64,000 bases of DNA from Vanessa cardui (Eukaryota > Arthropoda > Insecta > Lepidoptera > Nymphalidae), in contig NC_061124.1 in NCBI RefSeq assembly GCF_905220365.1, positions 14,820,501-14,884,500 on the forward strand, in the 5' to 3' direction. Positions 21,240-32,634 of this stretch are shown here, in pieces. Made by a program: the position numbers and the translations under genes. Below the pieces are notes generated by a model. The model was not told where the DNA came from, ran no database searches, and saw only the letters and a list, made by a program, of their open reading frames with translations. Position 1 is the first letter of the stretch; the number at the start of each line of letters is the position of its first letter.

Positions 21240-21478
21240 CCAATGACCATGGTAAAAGAACACCTCTGCCAATAGACACTAGCGCGGAAATATTTACCAT
21301 TCGTTGCATCTCCAATGTACTACCCACCTAACTACCACCATTACGATGCTATGACCCTTATGCCTATAGTTAGACTGACTACCAGAAACCACCCTTTAAA
21401 CCAGAAAATAAAAATACGAAGTATTGCTACTTGGCGGTATACATGATGAGTGTCTGGCATATCCAGATTGATTCGTAC
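21240..21478 (+). repeat. Repeat P, strongly diverged
   Basis: Keeps gccaatagacactagcgcgg, cgatgctatgacccttatgcc, cacccttta and tgctacttggcggtataca in P order. Confidence 0.6.
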
Positions 21479-21479
21479 A

Positions 21480-22635
21480 AACCCACCACGTAGTATTTGC
21501 CAGGCCACCTTCATAACAATACACATCGAATAAATTATTCGATTTATAGTACGATAGTTGAAGCCGTTGTCAATAAAATTATCGAAGTCCAAGCGAGAGC
21601 TGAACTTAATAACTGTAATTGGTTTATGAGATAGAAAAGAACGCGAGATTTCATTATCAATTTATGAATACGACTGCAATTATAAAATCCATTTCAATGG
21701 CAAGTGAGGAATTATTAATAATACTACAATATATATATACTACTATTAATAATACATTCAAGAAATAATAATGGACTATTTTTCAAATACAGATATATAT
21801 GAGTACTTTTTGTAAGTCTATGTATATCGACTATATACAGTATCTGACCCAACTGACTGACAATGCTAACTATTGCTAATAATGTATATCTAATCAGTGA
21901 TTGGTCAATTTAGACGGGCTTGCACGAAGCTATATCGCCAAGTGAAATAATAAGTGGCGTTATTTTATAAGAAAAACACTATACAATGTACATATCTGTT
22001 AAAAATTCAGCAGTAACTAATTTTGAATATTCATTTATGATTGACGATGGTGGATTACTCTCATCCGAGATGAATGAACTGTGGAGAACATGTCAAGTTA
22101 TACTGGACAGACTGTTTGCAATTATTCTCTAATTTCTCAATGAAATAATCTGTACGCCAACCTAACATGGTAGGAGAGTTCAAAAATCAAGCATTACGTG
22201 CTTTTTGAAACATGTAATTGAACATGGGGTGCGCCTTCGTGAGTTAACAAATTTATTTTTTCATCTCATAGGTCTGACTGATAAGATTTTTAAATAAAGC
22301 CAAAACCTTACAAAAAATAAAAGCTTTCACTCCAGTAAAATGGATATTTCTGACCCATTGGTTATTTTCTTCAAATAACCTTTTGATTAAAAAATTATAA
22401 AAAATTAATATTCCTTTTGAAACTTTCTACTTAGACCAGTCTTTTAATTTCCGTGAAAAATAAATTACTATGACGTTTCCAACAAGTAACATCAGGAGCG
22501 GTGAAAAGAATTTTTATTAGGCATCTTTTTGAATACAAATTTTTAATCTGAATTGAGGTGATAGATTTAAAATATGTCTGTGTAATAAATGGCTTTTGTT
22601 TATAAATTCCATTAAATGCCTAATACCTAAACTAA
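21480..22635. other. AT-rich DNA with a small P fragment
   Basis: gacgggcttgcacgaagc at about 21916 continues to 'caagtgaaa' at 21947, matching the end of repeat P. Nothing else is supported. Confidence 0.45.
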
Positions 22636-22639
22636 TTTA

Positions 22640-22833
22640 TTTTTAAATGGTGAAAAAGAGTAACCTTTTGAGTTCCTTGGCGATTTTTCTCGGTAGAACC
22701 TACTTTCCGAATCGTTTAGTAGTTATCGTAATAGTTTCACTCGACATGAAAAAAATATATTTGTTGTTAAATAACGATACAAAAGTGCTTGTAAAAGCCT
22801 ACTTAAAAAAAATATTTTGATTTGATTTGATAC
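22640..22833 (+). repeat. LINE 3' tail (family K)
   Basis: Shares ggtgaaaaagagtaac, ctcggtagaacctactttcc and caaaagtgcttgtaaaagcc with tails at 25.3, 28.3, 47.3 and 51.6 kb. Ends in (GATTT)n. Confidence 0.75.
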
Positions 22834-22834
22834 C

Positions 22835-23220
22835 TTAACATGGAACGAAAAATACATATAGCTAGTTATAATGTTTCAGCGATTTTAAATTTGAAAGCTT
22901 AATAAAGTAAAATTATTGGTTAGATTAAAATAATTTTCATCCGATGCTATTCGCTCAATTAATTTTTGAAACTGACTTACTAACACGCCTCGTTTTTCTT
23001 CAATTTGTTCAATTTATCGAAAATCATTTAATTTGGAAAAGGAGCTTTCTTACAGCGAAGTCTTTTTCAGTGAATCAAAAATTATTAATTTTGAAACAGA
23101 AGACTTCTACATAACGAAGGTGACCACGAAAGAATAATAATATGCAAAAATATTTTTAATTTTAAAATCTGACATGGATTAAAGATTTCCATAACAGATT
23201 GACATTTTGAAAGTTAAAAA
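22835..23220. other. AT-rich DNA, nothing recognised
   Basis: No supported feature. Confidence 0.45.
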
Positions 23221-23224
23221 TATT

Positions 23225-23425
23225 TAAATGACGATCAAACCCTTCCCGACCTGCCTGATCGTTTGGCTTATCTCAGCATCTTCTACCGCATTATTCACGG
23301 GGAATGTTCCGAGGAATCGCTTGCATCCCGACCGCTTAATTTTGCCTTCGGGCAGCGCGTGAGAATTCCAATTGTCGTTCACATCACCTTGATGTCTCAA
23401 AATCTACAAAAGCGGGATTTTAAAG
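23225..23425 (+). pseudogene. LINE C-terminal fragment
   Basis: The plus frame reads LPDRLAYLSIFYRIIHGECS followed by EE, then several aliphatic residues. The 'SIFYRIIHGECSEE' signature resembles the region after reverse transcriptase in Jockey/CR1-type insect LINEs. The segment is more G+C-rich than its flanks. Only about 60 codons remain, with no RT motifs, so this is a relic. Confidence 0.65.
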
Positions 23426-23429
23426 GAAT

Positions 23430-24140
23430 GTTTTGCTTCACATCTGCTCTTTAGTATCAGTTTTTTCGAGCGAATTTTCCGAACCGATTTGGTAAGACCA
23501 GCAATATACTTGCAAGACATTAAGTGTTGCAGATATCAAGGGTGTTACCATAAAGAAACGTTTGCCTTAAAAATGTAAACGAAATAAGTTGTCGTGACTG
23601 AATTTGAAAATACTCGTAATTACATTTTACAACATCTGATCGAATAAATACTTTGAACAATTGACACGTACTAAGTTATAAGCAATATCTTTGCTTTAAT
23701 CAAAGTTTCATAATATCCGTTTTATACTCTCGACTATAAACAACTTTAGTACATATGAAATGAATTAAAGGTTATAGCTCTCTCGAGAACTATTAAGTAG
23801 CGAAAAGTGTTTATTATTAAGACCTTATTAAGAGATTTGTATTATAATAAGATCGATAGGGTAATTAGTTTTCATGTATATAGGTAAGATATAGTTCTAC
23901 CATCAGATGTGCTATTTACCGACAGATACATCTGATAGTCCGTGAGCCATCGCTCGTAGTTTCACTAATTGTGGCTGGCAATAGAATATCTAAAAAGTAG
24001 GTTGTAACCGTAAATAACTTGCATGAAACTTCGACAAATAAATATTCAGATCATAGTTAAAAAATACTTTCTTTTGCTTAAATCTTAATTTTTTAACATT
24101 CAATCGTTTCAGATAAAATGAAATATATTATTATTATTTT
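23430..24140. other. AT-rich DNA, nothing recognised
   Basis: No supported feature. Confidence 0.45.
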
Positions 24141-24143
24141 AAA

Positions 24144-24350
24144 CTAGCTGTGCCTGTGACTTTGTACGCGTTTGAATTTAACAAAAAAATGTTATTGTAG
24201 CCTAAGTTACTCCCTATTATATCAGTTATCTGCTAGTGGAAGTCCCGTCAAAATCGGTCCAGCCATTCCAGACATTAGTCGAAACAAACAGACAAACCAA
24301 CAGACAAAAATTGTGAAAATTGTTATTTTGTTATATGTACCGTATTAACA
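24144..24350 (-). mobile_element. Helitron 3' part (family H2)
   Basis: Plus actagctgtgcctgtgac is the reverse of ...CACAGCTAG|T, with A at 24143 at the junction. The interior has gtcccgtcaaaatcggtcc and gaaacaaacagac. The 5' end is absent. Confidence 0.8.
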
Positions 24351-24354
24351 TATG

Positions 24355-24885
24355 TACATATGCACTGAGTAAAAAAGGGCTTATTTTATTGTTATAAACA
24401 GACACTCCAATCTTATTATATTTAAATATATTTTATCTTAGAGGATATCGTTAAAGACATCTTAAATATAATATAATTTTTAAAAGAAATCTGCTTTAAA
24501 AAATTCTCCTTAAATATTTTCTAGATATTTGAACCGTTTAAAACGGGAACTTCTTTTGAAAGCTGATACATTGTCCCAAGAAATTCTAACTTTAAAGTCG
24601 AAGAGGTATGAAGTTCAACTTTGTCCCTTGTATTAAAAGTGCATGCATTCAGTACACTTCGCTAACAATAAACAACTTATAATTTAAAGAATATTCTATA
24701 TATTTTTTTAATTAAAACATCGTGCCATTTTATGAACAGGTTTTTTTTTAAATAGATTTTTATTCAGCTAAATAAAATTCAGAGATAAATGATTAAAACA
24801 ATCCGATCACTAAAGAGTTTTTATATTTATTGTTCGTGGTTACGTCCTAATATCACGGAGCAAGTTAACCAGCTTATCTCCATAA
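24355..24885. other. AT-rich DNA, nothing recognised
   Basis: No supported feature. Confidence 0.45.
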
Positions 24886-24887
24886 AA

Positions 24888-25190
24888 GCCAAGATCGCCC
24901 AGTAGTTAGAACGCGTGCATCTTAACCGATGTTTGCGCGTTCAAACCTAGGCAAGCACTGCTGAATATTCATATGCTTAATTTGTGTTTAGAATTAATCT
25001 CATGGTCAGAGGTGAAAACCTCGTGAGGAAACATGAATGTGTCTAATTTCATAAAAAATCTGCCACATGTGTATCCACCAACCCGCATCGGAACAGCGTG
25101 GCGGAATATGTTCCAAAGCCTTGTCGTCAAAAGGAGAGGATGCTTTAGACCAGCAGTGGGAAATTCACAGGTGTTAGCTGTAGTTTTTGT
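24888..25190 (+). repeat. SINE family S, near full length
   Basis: Head gatcgcccagtagttagaac, GCGCGTTCAAACCTAGG (B box), the full body, ending gggaaattcacaggtgttag. It runs straight into a LINE K tail. Small frames on both strands over it are incidental. Confidence 0.9.
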
Positions 25191-25191
25191 C

Positions 25192-25475
25192 TCCAAGATT
25201 ATAAAAAATATAGATGATAAAAAAGCGTGGAGTTAATACCTGTTGACTTTCAAGCGTGATATATAAATTTAAATAATTGTATTTAACTAAAATGACTTTG
25301 TATTTTTTAAATGTTGAAAAAGAGTAACTATACTGAGTTTCATGCCGGTTCTTCTCGTTAGAATCTACTTTCCGAACCGGTGGTGGCTTTACTTAATTTT
25401 AAAATGACAATTCAAAAGTGTTTGTAAAAGCTTACTTGAATAAAGTTTACTTTGATTTTAATTTTTTTTTATATA
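25192..25475 (+). repeat. LINE (family K) C-terminal codons and 3' UTR
   Basis: Reads KIIKNIDDKKAWS then stop. The UTR follows with TTGTATTTTTTAAATGTTGA, CGTTAGAATCTACTTTCCG and AAAAGTGTTTGTAAAAGC, then an AATAAA and a T-rich end. The same DDKKAW terminus is found on the minus strand at 47.4 kb. Confidence 0.75.
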
Positions 25476-25479
25476 TTGC

Positions 25480-25985
25480 ATTAAGTTCTATCAAATACGT
25501 GCCCAATACATGTTAAAATAAAGTAATCCTTCTTCTTAAGAGTAGGTTTTTACAATTAAAAGACATAAACAGGCTTTTATACTTTTATAAAAAGATTTAC
25601 TTCAAAATGTACAATTATTACATTCAAGCTTATTTGATTTCAAAATGCTAAACATTATTAGAACAGTAGTAACAAAATCCTATAAAGTTATTTATCCTTT
25701 TATACCCCTTTTGGGAGTCGTAGGCTGTAGTTACGATACTGGCACAGGTCGCCCGTAAAACAGCTATATTGTTGGGCTTAACGCTCTTATAACACAATAA
25801 GTTAAGCAAAATGAAAGCAATATTACCAAAAAAAAAGTATATATTCAATTGAAGAAAATATGAAAATTTATCCGCAGTGATAGTCTAGGGGTTAGAAACG
25901 ATAAGAGTTTGGAAAGCGTATATTGGAATGGAAATGATGCCTGTTGGCTTACAGTAAGAATGTTGTAGCTAAATATTCTTGTAAA
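25480..25985. other. AT-rich DNA, nothing recognised
   Basis: No supported feature. Confidence 0.45.
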
Positions 25986-25987
25986 TC

Positions 25988-26115
25988 TCACTTGGTGGCC
26001 TACCACCAAGAGCAAGGCTTGCATAAAGTATTAGTTTTATGCAAGCCCACCCACCTCATTAGATATTGTACCGCCAAACAATAGTGCCCAGTACAATTGT
26101 GTTCTGGTTCGAAGA
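25988..26115 (-). repeat. Repeat P, partial, carrying a double fold-back scar
   Basis: Starts with the P end cacttggtgg and continues to GTACCGCCAAACAATAGT. Between them are two adjacent inverted repeats, 25991-25998/26003-26010 and 26016-26027/26036-26047, absent from other P copies. Confidence 0.8.
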
Positions 26116-26344
26116 ATTTGTTTCACGGAATAGCAACGCGAAGCAACTGGGATATCAAGCACAGGACTAAGACGTTCCTGACCAAGTAAATATTGTCACA
26201 CAAAAAAATACCAAAGAACAAACTCAATAATGTCATCCGGGATTCATTAGTCCCATTATATTAATTTTACTGTTAGATAAAGTTATATAATTTGTTTTAA
26301 TTAATCTTTTTGCATTACTAGCTGCCTGCCGTCTTGCAGCAGGC

Positions 26345-26457
26345 AGGAGCAGGAGCTGGATGCGAGTAGCTGGAGAAAGACCACAGTGGCGTGCATTTGG
26401 AGAGGCCTATGTCCAGCCGTGGACAAACATAGGCTGATGATGATGATGATGATGATG
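26345..26457 (+). pseudogene. LINE (RTE-like) C-terminus and GAT-repeat tail
   Basis: Codons 26354-26434 read SWMRVAGERPQWRAFGEAYV then QPWTNIG, with a stop at 26435. The stop runs directly into a (TGA/GAT)n microsatellite to 26457. The EAYVQ.WT..G ending and GAT tail are typical of a lepidopteran LINE group that I would tentatively call RTE-like. The rest of the element is missing (5' truncation). Confidence 0.75.
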
Positions 26458-26459
26458 GA

Positions 26460-27455
26460 GATGCACTACTACTCAAAGGTCAAAGCGACAAAAACGTAAT
26501 TTGGAAGAAAGCATTATGTATTTATAGTTATATGTATATGGTACTTATGGTTCGTTTTTTGTTCGGAAGTGAAGAAATACATCAAGTGAAAGCTATTATC
26601 TAACACCCAAATATTTGGTCCCCCTCCAACCTAACACATACACAAACAGACACATACAATCTGGAAGTGAATATTAATCTTTATGGTATAATAGAAAACA
26701 ATACAAAGAGATATGAACTAATGAACGCCTTTAACAGATCACGGATTGCGATATTCGGCTTTGATATTTGTGGAATGTCAGCTATTCCGTTTCACGCGTA
26801 ATTAATGCCTTACTGGGTTGGATCGTGACGGTGAAAATTATGTTACGTTATCTGTTATCTGGTTTAATTTATTTCCTTGAATTTTAATATTATATTTTGG
26901 CTTGTTTTAAAATTGAACGTTTTCAGTGTTATTTTGTTTTGTTATTTTAAAAATGAACTGCATTAAACTCGCCATGCTTTAAATAAGTTCAGCCCACGTG
27001 AAATTTAAAAACTATATTACACAAATCATCAATACCTCATTTTATCATACTTATAATGTATATACATACAAATTTTAAGTTCATCAAATTTCGTGAAAAA
27101 ATTAAAACATCTTCTAATTTACACGATCGATCAAAATATTACAAACATTATAAGAACAAAAGGATAAATTATTATTTGTTTTATATTCCTTACTTAAGAA
27201 ACCATTTTCATTTCACACATTTCATTCATTTCACACCGTTAATTGAAGACTTCCTTGTAAAACCCACATACTTACTAGAATTAAACTTTCTTTACCAAAT
27301 TTTATCTAAATGGGTTTAGTGGTTTAACCCTAAAGAAGAATCGATACTATCACATTTATAAGGATATGTTAGAAGTGAAAATTGAGAAAAAACAATGGAC
27401 TAAAATAGTTAAAAAACTTTTGTTAAATTAGGTTAAAGTTTTACTTTTTGTTTTA
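26460..27455. other. AT-rich DNA, nothing recognised
   Basis: An 87-residue plus frame at 27056 is Lys/Phe/His-rich low-complexity translation and is not supported as a gene. Confidence 0.5.
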
Positions 27456-27457
27456 TG

Positions 27458-27504
27458 TTCTTAATTTTACCCTAATACAAAGGGTATTAGGGTAAAATTA
27501 AGAA
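27458..27504. repeat. Perfect 21-bp inverted repeat with 5-nt spacer
   Basis: The arm at 27458-27478 (ttcttaattttaccctaata, then c) is exactly complementary to 27484-27504; spacer aaagg. Confidence 0.85.
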
Positions 27505-27509
27505 TGGTA

Positions 27510-27860
27510 GAAAATGTTATTTTGGTACAAGTATTATGTTGTCATGAACTATTTTTATATTCTACTTTCTTTTACTCTTTCTTTTTCTACTGACTCAAGA
27601 TTTTATTAACACTTGGTTAATAAATTAGATAAAATTTACGGAGATCAATTTTTAATGCTGTCTCTCCAAAAAGTTCCTGCTGTTTTTATAATTTATGATC
27701 AGGAAGTTTTCTAAGAGAATATTGCGAAAAATTATCGCGAATTCTGACTTCCCAAACTTGTGCAAAGTTATTAACGATACGAAATGGATTCTTTTATGTA
27801 TCACCATCAACATTTTTTACTGTGTACAAGTATGTTATAACAACTAATATATACATATTA
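27510..27860. other. AT-rich DNA, nothing recognised
   Basis: No supported feature. Confidence 0.45.
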
Positions 27861-27861
27861 A

Positions 27862-28045
27862 TAATAATAATAAAATATAAAGTAATAATAATATAATCTT
27901 TATTGTACACCAAGACAAGTATAACATACAGGAAATAAATATAAGAAAATAAAGCATGGCACAAAAGGCGGCCTTATCGCTGAAGAGCGATCTCTTCCAG
28001 GCAACCTTTGGGCAGAGGAAATGGTCTATTAAAGGCATAGGTGTA
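27862..28045 (-). repeat. LINE 3' UTR tail (same group as the LINE at 7057)
   Basis: Minus strand: GGTTGCCTGGAAGAGATCGC, hairpin ATCGCT/AGCGAT (27976-27991), AAGGCCGCCTTTTGTGCC, then GGTGTACAATAAAG and an AT-rich (TTA)n end. 5' truncated. Confidence 0.8.
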
Positions 28046-28049
28046 CAAT

Positions 28050-28230
28050 TTTTATAAATGGAATATTCAATATACATACATAAGAGTATATTTGTGTGTG
28101 AATCTATGTTAAATTATAATGCGTCATGTCATTTTTCCACACCTGATGGTCAGTAATAGCCACTGCATATATATATTATCTGGACTTCCAGGCAAATAAA
28201 TTACATACATATCTAATTGTAATTAACTGA
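28050..28230. other. Unannotated DNA
   Basis: No supported feature. Confidence 0.4.
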
Positions 28231-28235
28231 CATGA

Positions 28236-28402
28236 CTGTATTTTAAAAGAGTAACTACTGAGTTTCTTGCTTTTTCTTCTCGGAAGAATCTAATTTCTTA
28301 TATCCGAACTGGTGGTAGCTTCACTTAATATAGTTGTTAAATGACGACTCAAAAGTGCTTGTAAAAGCCTATTTGAATAACATATATTTTGATTTTAATT
28401 TA
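28236..28402 (+). repeat. LINE 3' tail (family K)
   Basis: agagtaactactgagtttct, tccgaactggtggtagcttc and caaaagtgcttgtaaaagcc in family K order. Confidence 0.75.
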
Positions 28403-28469
28403 TTCTAATGATGAGAAATAGTACTCATTTCTAGCATTAGTACAGCGTCTAGATAATTAAGTTCTTACT

Positions 28470-28605
28470 CCTCGTACTTGTAATGTTAATGCTTCAACTC
28501 ACCCTTCAACCTAGGATACAACCGGTAGTGCTGCTTGCCGGTTTAGTATAGGATAAGTGAATGGTACCTATCCAAACTGGAGTACCACCAAGTGAATCAA
28601 CAAAA
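28470..28605 (+). repeat. Repeat P, 3' half
   Basis: ctcacccttcaacc, ataagtgaatggtacctatcc and gagtaccaccaagtgaat correspond to the P end. Confidence 0.6.
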
Positions 28606-28609
28606 CTTA

Positions 28610-29705
28610 ACAAATATAAACTATTTCATTAATAAAGAAATTGTTTTATAATATCATATATTCAGGTTATCAGTGGCAAAACTAAGTGAAAATTTACAGT
28701 TGTTCAATTCAAAGATACACAGATTTTAATTATTTTTTTGATATTCAGTTAAAAGATTTTTTTAAGAACTACAAGAAATGGCGTTAAGTGAAAGAGTGAT
28801 TGATATAATAATATTGCAACTATATTCAAAATATTTAGTATTTACTGTTTATTTTTTTATAATTATAAAATAAACAGAATCAAACTACGTTTCTCAGATA
28901 TCTAACGATAATTATTATTATAATTATATCGATAATCGTTTGCCACATTGCACTGTAATGAACACGATTGAAGCTACGCCGTAGCAGTCTACGTTTATTG
29001 CTACGAGTCACATAACTACGATAATTAGTGTGTGGTTAATATATTATATACCCATAATTCTTAGACCTGTCATACAAACTTGAAAGGAGAATTAAGCAAT
29101 TCACCTTCATAACATAACAAGTAGATTAAGCACCTAATTTCCTAACTGTAAAGGAGGCCATTATATCTATTGTGTTTACTATGGAAATTAAATGAAATTT
29201 TACCTTTAGCTTTTTCAGTCGACTTTTCCTTTAATATAAATTATTTGTATTGAAAAACCGTTGACCCAATTTGTATATTATAAACCTTTTCCGTGAAAAA
29301 AATCTTATAGTAGCAATTTGTAGATGATCATTTATCCTGTATCATACTTTATTACACACATGCAGATAAAAATATTAACATAAATTCTTATAAAGATACA
29401 TATGTTGATTGAATAAAGACATTTTTCGACTTTTTAACAATACCATAATAGTTTAAATTACCAATACATACGTATATGTAAATGCTTTTATACGAAGATA
29501 CGATCACGATTACGATCTTCTTACAAAAACGACAAATTATCTCAATTTTTAGTTTACAATGCAAAATAAATCATTAAAATCTATCTGTGTAAAGTTTAGA
29601 ACGATTTCGATTATTTATACTAATCGCAGAAACTCGATAAAGAATCTCGTTTTAAACAACTTCGTACCAAAACTAAGGTTGTTTCGTGTGTGACGATCAC
29701 AAGCT
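28610..29705. other. AT-rich DNA, nothing recognised
   Basis: No supported feature. Confidence 0.45.
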
Positions 29706-29709
29706 GTAA

Positions 29710-29825
29710 TCCGGGCAAGCTCCGCTGAGTTTTTCACGCGCAATGTTTGTGTTTACATTTCATCTCGTCCGCGGTGCAGGGAAACATCGTAATGGAAACA
29801 TGAATGTGTTCAAGCGACGAAAGAT
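29710..29825 (+). repeat. SINE family S, central fragment
   Basis: gggcaagctccgctga, gtgtttacatttcatctcgt and aaacatcgtaatggaaacatg match the S body. A following TTCGAACCTGC is B-box-like, but no tRNA folds. Confidence 0.6.
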
Positions 29826-29923
29826 TCGAACCTGCGGCGTTCTGAAATGAGCTCTAAAACAGGTCAAAACCAGTTTTTATAAAATATAGAAGCAACACAT
29901 AAGTACATTGATTTCCCATATTA

Positions 29924-30559
29924 TCTATACTAATGTTATAAAGAGGTAAATTTGTATGTAGGAGGTAATCTCTGGAGCTCATAATCCAATTCTAAAATTT
30001 TTAACTGACAGTAAGCTATATTATTCCCGAGTGCTATAGGCTATAAATTGTTTCTATAACATGTATATTAACCGAGCTATCACAACTTTTGTCTAGCAAG
30101 TCGGAAAAAAATACCTCATAAAACAGAATTATTTGCGTGCGCTGCCTAAACCGTTGCTTAAAATTAAAAACAATGTATGGCTACCTGATTCGTCTTAATT
30201 ATTTCTACGAAAAAATCCGCAATATCATATCTCAATCTTTTATATACTAATACGGGAGTGAAGACGCGGGCGGCCGCTAGTGAGTAAGATAAAGGCTGGC
30301 GGTTTGGCTAGTCTAAAATATATATAACTCACGGGTGACTGAATAACTAACATCGAGATCTGAAATTTGGCATGCAGGTAGATGTTGTGACATAGGCTTC
30401 CGTTAAGAAACGATTTTGTTCAAATCTATCAAGAGCCCACAAAAGTCGAACCACAAATGTGGTTTACAGAGACGTCTGAAATTAACGTAATATTTTAAAT
30501 TAGCCTGTTAAATTATTTATAACCAATTTCTCTTGGGCAAAGCCGTGGGCAACGGCTAG
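29924..30559 (+). mobile_element. Complete non-autonomous Helitron, 636 bp
   Basis: Starts TCTATACTAATGTTATAAAG at 29924, preceded by A. Ends CTAG at 30556-30559, followed by T. Just before the end is a hairpin GCCGT-gggca-ACGGC (30542-30556). These are the defining Helitron features (5' TC, 3' CTAG, subterminal hairpin, insertion at A|T, no target duplication). No Rep/helicase is encoded, so it depends on an autonomous partner. The internal CTAGT at 30318 could be a remnant 3' end. Confidence 0.82.
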
Positions 30560-30561
30560 TA

Positions 30562-30845
30562 TTCTATAAGAGCGTACTCGTAATTTAACGCAAATCGTGT
30601 TATATCACAAAGTGATAACCGACATTCACTACAATCATTAAAACATTTCAAATATATCGGTACGTATCGAAATAGTATACCACCGTATGTGAGTTCTTAA
30701 TATATACTGAAAACAACTATTCAAGGAAACTTCGAGAGCTTTTCTAAACAATTATACTGATTATGTATTGTCTAAAACTGTCTCAAACTCTTTCATTTAC
30801 CAGAATTGTGAACATCTCAAAAGTTTTAATATTAATAGTTTTTTT
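30562..30845. other. Unannotated AT-rich DNA
   Basis: No supported feature. Confidence 0.4.
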
Positions 30846-30847
30846 TA

Positions 30848-31060
30848 TCAAAGAGTAGGGTAGAGAGCTAGTGGGCCATCTGATGGTAAGTGTTCATTAC
30901 TCCTCAAAGATAATAGCACTGTAAGAAATATTAACTATTCTTTACATCTCCGATTTGCAAACAACAATGGAAACTAAACCGTCCCTTGTACCAGAAGTTA
31001 CACTGACTCACTCACCCTTCGAACTCAACAATATTAAGTACTACTGTAAAACGGTTTTAT
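30848..31060 (+). repeat. Repeat P, diverged, 3' truncated
   Basis: gggccatctgatggtaagtg, gcactgtaagaaatattaac and gttacactgactcactcacc. Confidence 0.75.
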
Positions 31061-31223
31061 TATAATATTGTGTCTGTGTAGATTACGTAACTGGAGTAAA
31101 TTTACGTAGCGTAACCTCAGTAAATATGATCCATAAGATTAGATATCTTATTGAAACCTATCAATAATATACCTATTTTATTTTCATAATAACAAAGTTA
31201 ATATATTAACAGAAATTGTTATA

Positions 31224-31516
31224 GTAAAGTAAAGTAACAGTCTGGTAAATTTCCCACTGCAGGGCCAAGGGTTTGGAACATATTCCACCACGCTGTTCCA
31301 ATGCGGGTTAGTGGAATGGACAGCGCACATGTGGCTGAATTTCGATGAAATTAGACACATGCAGGTTTCATCACGATGTTTTCCTTCACCGCCGCGCACG
31401 AGATGAATTATAAACACAAATTAAGCATATATATGTATATAGTAGTGCTTTCCTGGATTGAACTCGAAATCATCGGTTAAGATGCACGGGTTCTAACCAC
31501 AGGGATATCTCAGCTC
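31224..31516 (-). repeat. SINE family S, near full length, with probable 11-bp target duplication
   Basis: Minus strand: head ends at 31516 (GAGCTGAGATATCC in minus reading), body, TTTAC-type tail. aaattgttata at 31213-31223 and aaattgctata at 31517-31527 flank it with one mismatch. Confidence 0.88.
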
Positions 31517-31529
31517 AAATTGCTATATT

Positions 31530-32460
31530 AATATATAACTTTCTTGAATATTCTTAATTGAAAATTTCAGTACAAATTACTATTGATAAATTTTCCGGTA
31601 ATTTCCAGCTAAGTAATTAACAAGTAATAAAAACATTGTTTACGTCGAATCAACGAATACCTGCGTCGTGACTTGTATATTTAGCATTTTGTCCTTTGAT
31701 CGTTGGGGTCGCGGAACGAACTAATCAAAATTGTTCAGGACAGATGTTACTTTGTCCTGAAATTAATTTGAATTCCTTCGGATTGTACATTTTTCCTTTA
31801 TATATTATTATTTATTACTTCTCAATAATGTTTGATTAATGATTTTTCTTATTTGTTTCATTTTGTAATGGAAATATTGGATTGTTTTTTTTTGCAGCGT
31901 ATTTATTTAATTTCATGCGAAATAAATGATAAAATATTTAATAATTATATTGGATTAATTTAAAAATAGAGTAGTTATTGAGCCGGGTTTTTAAAGTACA
32001 GCGTATAATAAGTGATTACTTTATCATATTACTCACGCAAATCACGGAGCTTCTTTATTTGTCAATTTATATACTAATGTGCCAAATGGACGGTAATCAA
32101 TCAAGTACGATCGTACGATTTTCCTCAATTGACTTCATTTTTATTTCAAACATAGGCCGAAACAAATTTGGAGGATTCGTATGTCAAGCATTTAAACAAA
32201 AAGGAAATTTTAATAAAAAAAGAAGGTGTTTTATTGTAACTTAAAATTGTCAATTCGTATGATATTTATTACTTTCTTTTGTAAATTGAATTTCATAGAA
32301 CTTAAAGTTGACAAAGACGATTACGTTGTATTATATTTCCAATATTTCAACAAATACTTTGACAAAGTTGTGTGTTTTGAAATACTTATCTAGAATTCTT
32401 TGTTGTTGCTGTTAAAGACAGTTTGTTTGAATATATATAAAGGAATGTTTATATGTCTGT
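31530..32460. other. AT-rich DNA, nothing recognised
   Basis: An 88-residue frame at 31978-32244 has no recognisable domain and AT-driven composition; not annotated as a gene. Confidence 0.45.
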
Positions 32461-32464
32461 GGAC

Positions 32465-32630
32465 TACTCACTCATCAGAAATACTAATTAAATACATAGT
32501 ATTGATATGATTGGGTTCAAAATATTCAAAATAGAGAAAATTACAGGCACAAGGGACATAACATGTTAGTTCCAAAGTTGGTGGCGCATTGGTGATGTAA
32601 GTTAATTTATGATCACATATAGACCATTAA
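32465..32630 (-). repeat. Repeat P, partial
   Basis: ctactcactcatcagaaat, acaggcacaagggacataac and ggtggcgcattggtgatgta. Confidence 0.65.
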
Positions 32631-32634
32631 AAAT

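Noticed and set aside
25033..25236. Small ORFs over SINEs (also at 11374, 15190, 31184, 43473-43834 and 58886)
   Set aside because: They translate the same repeat body in various frames and copies; not genes.
26320..26345. A further Helitron 3' end at actagctgcctgc
   Set aside because: CTAG with a short inverted GCCTGC repeat is present, but no other Helitron sequence follows it.
31978..32244. 88-residue plus-strand ORF
   Set aside because: Hydrophobic low-complexity translation typical of AT-rich DNA; no supporting context.
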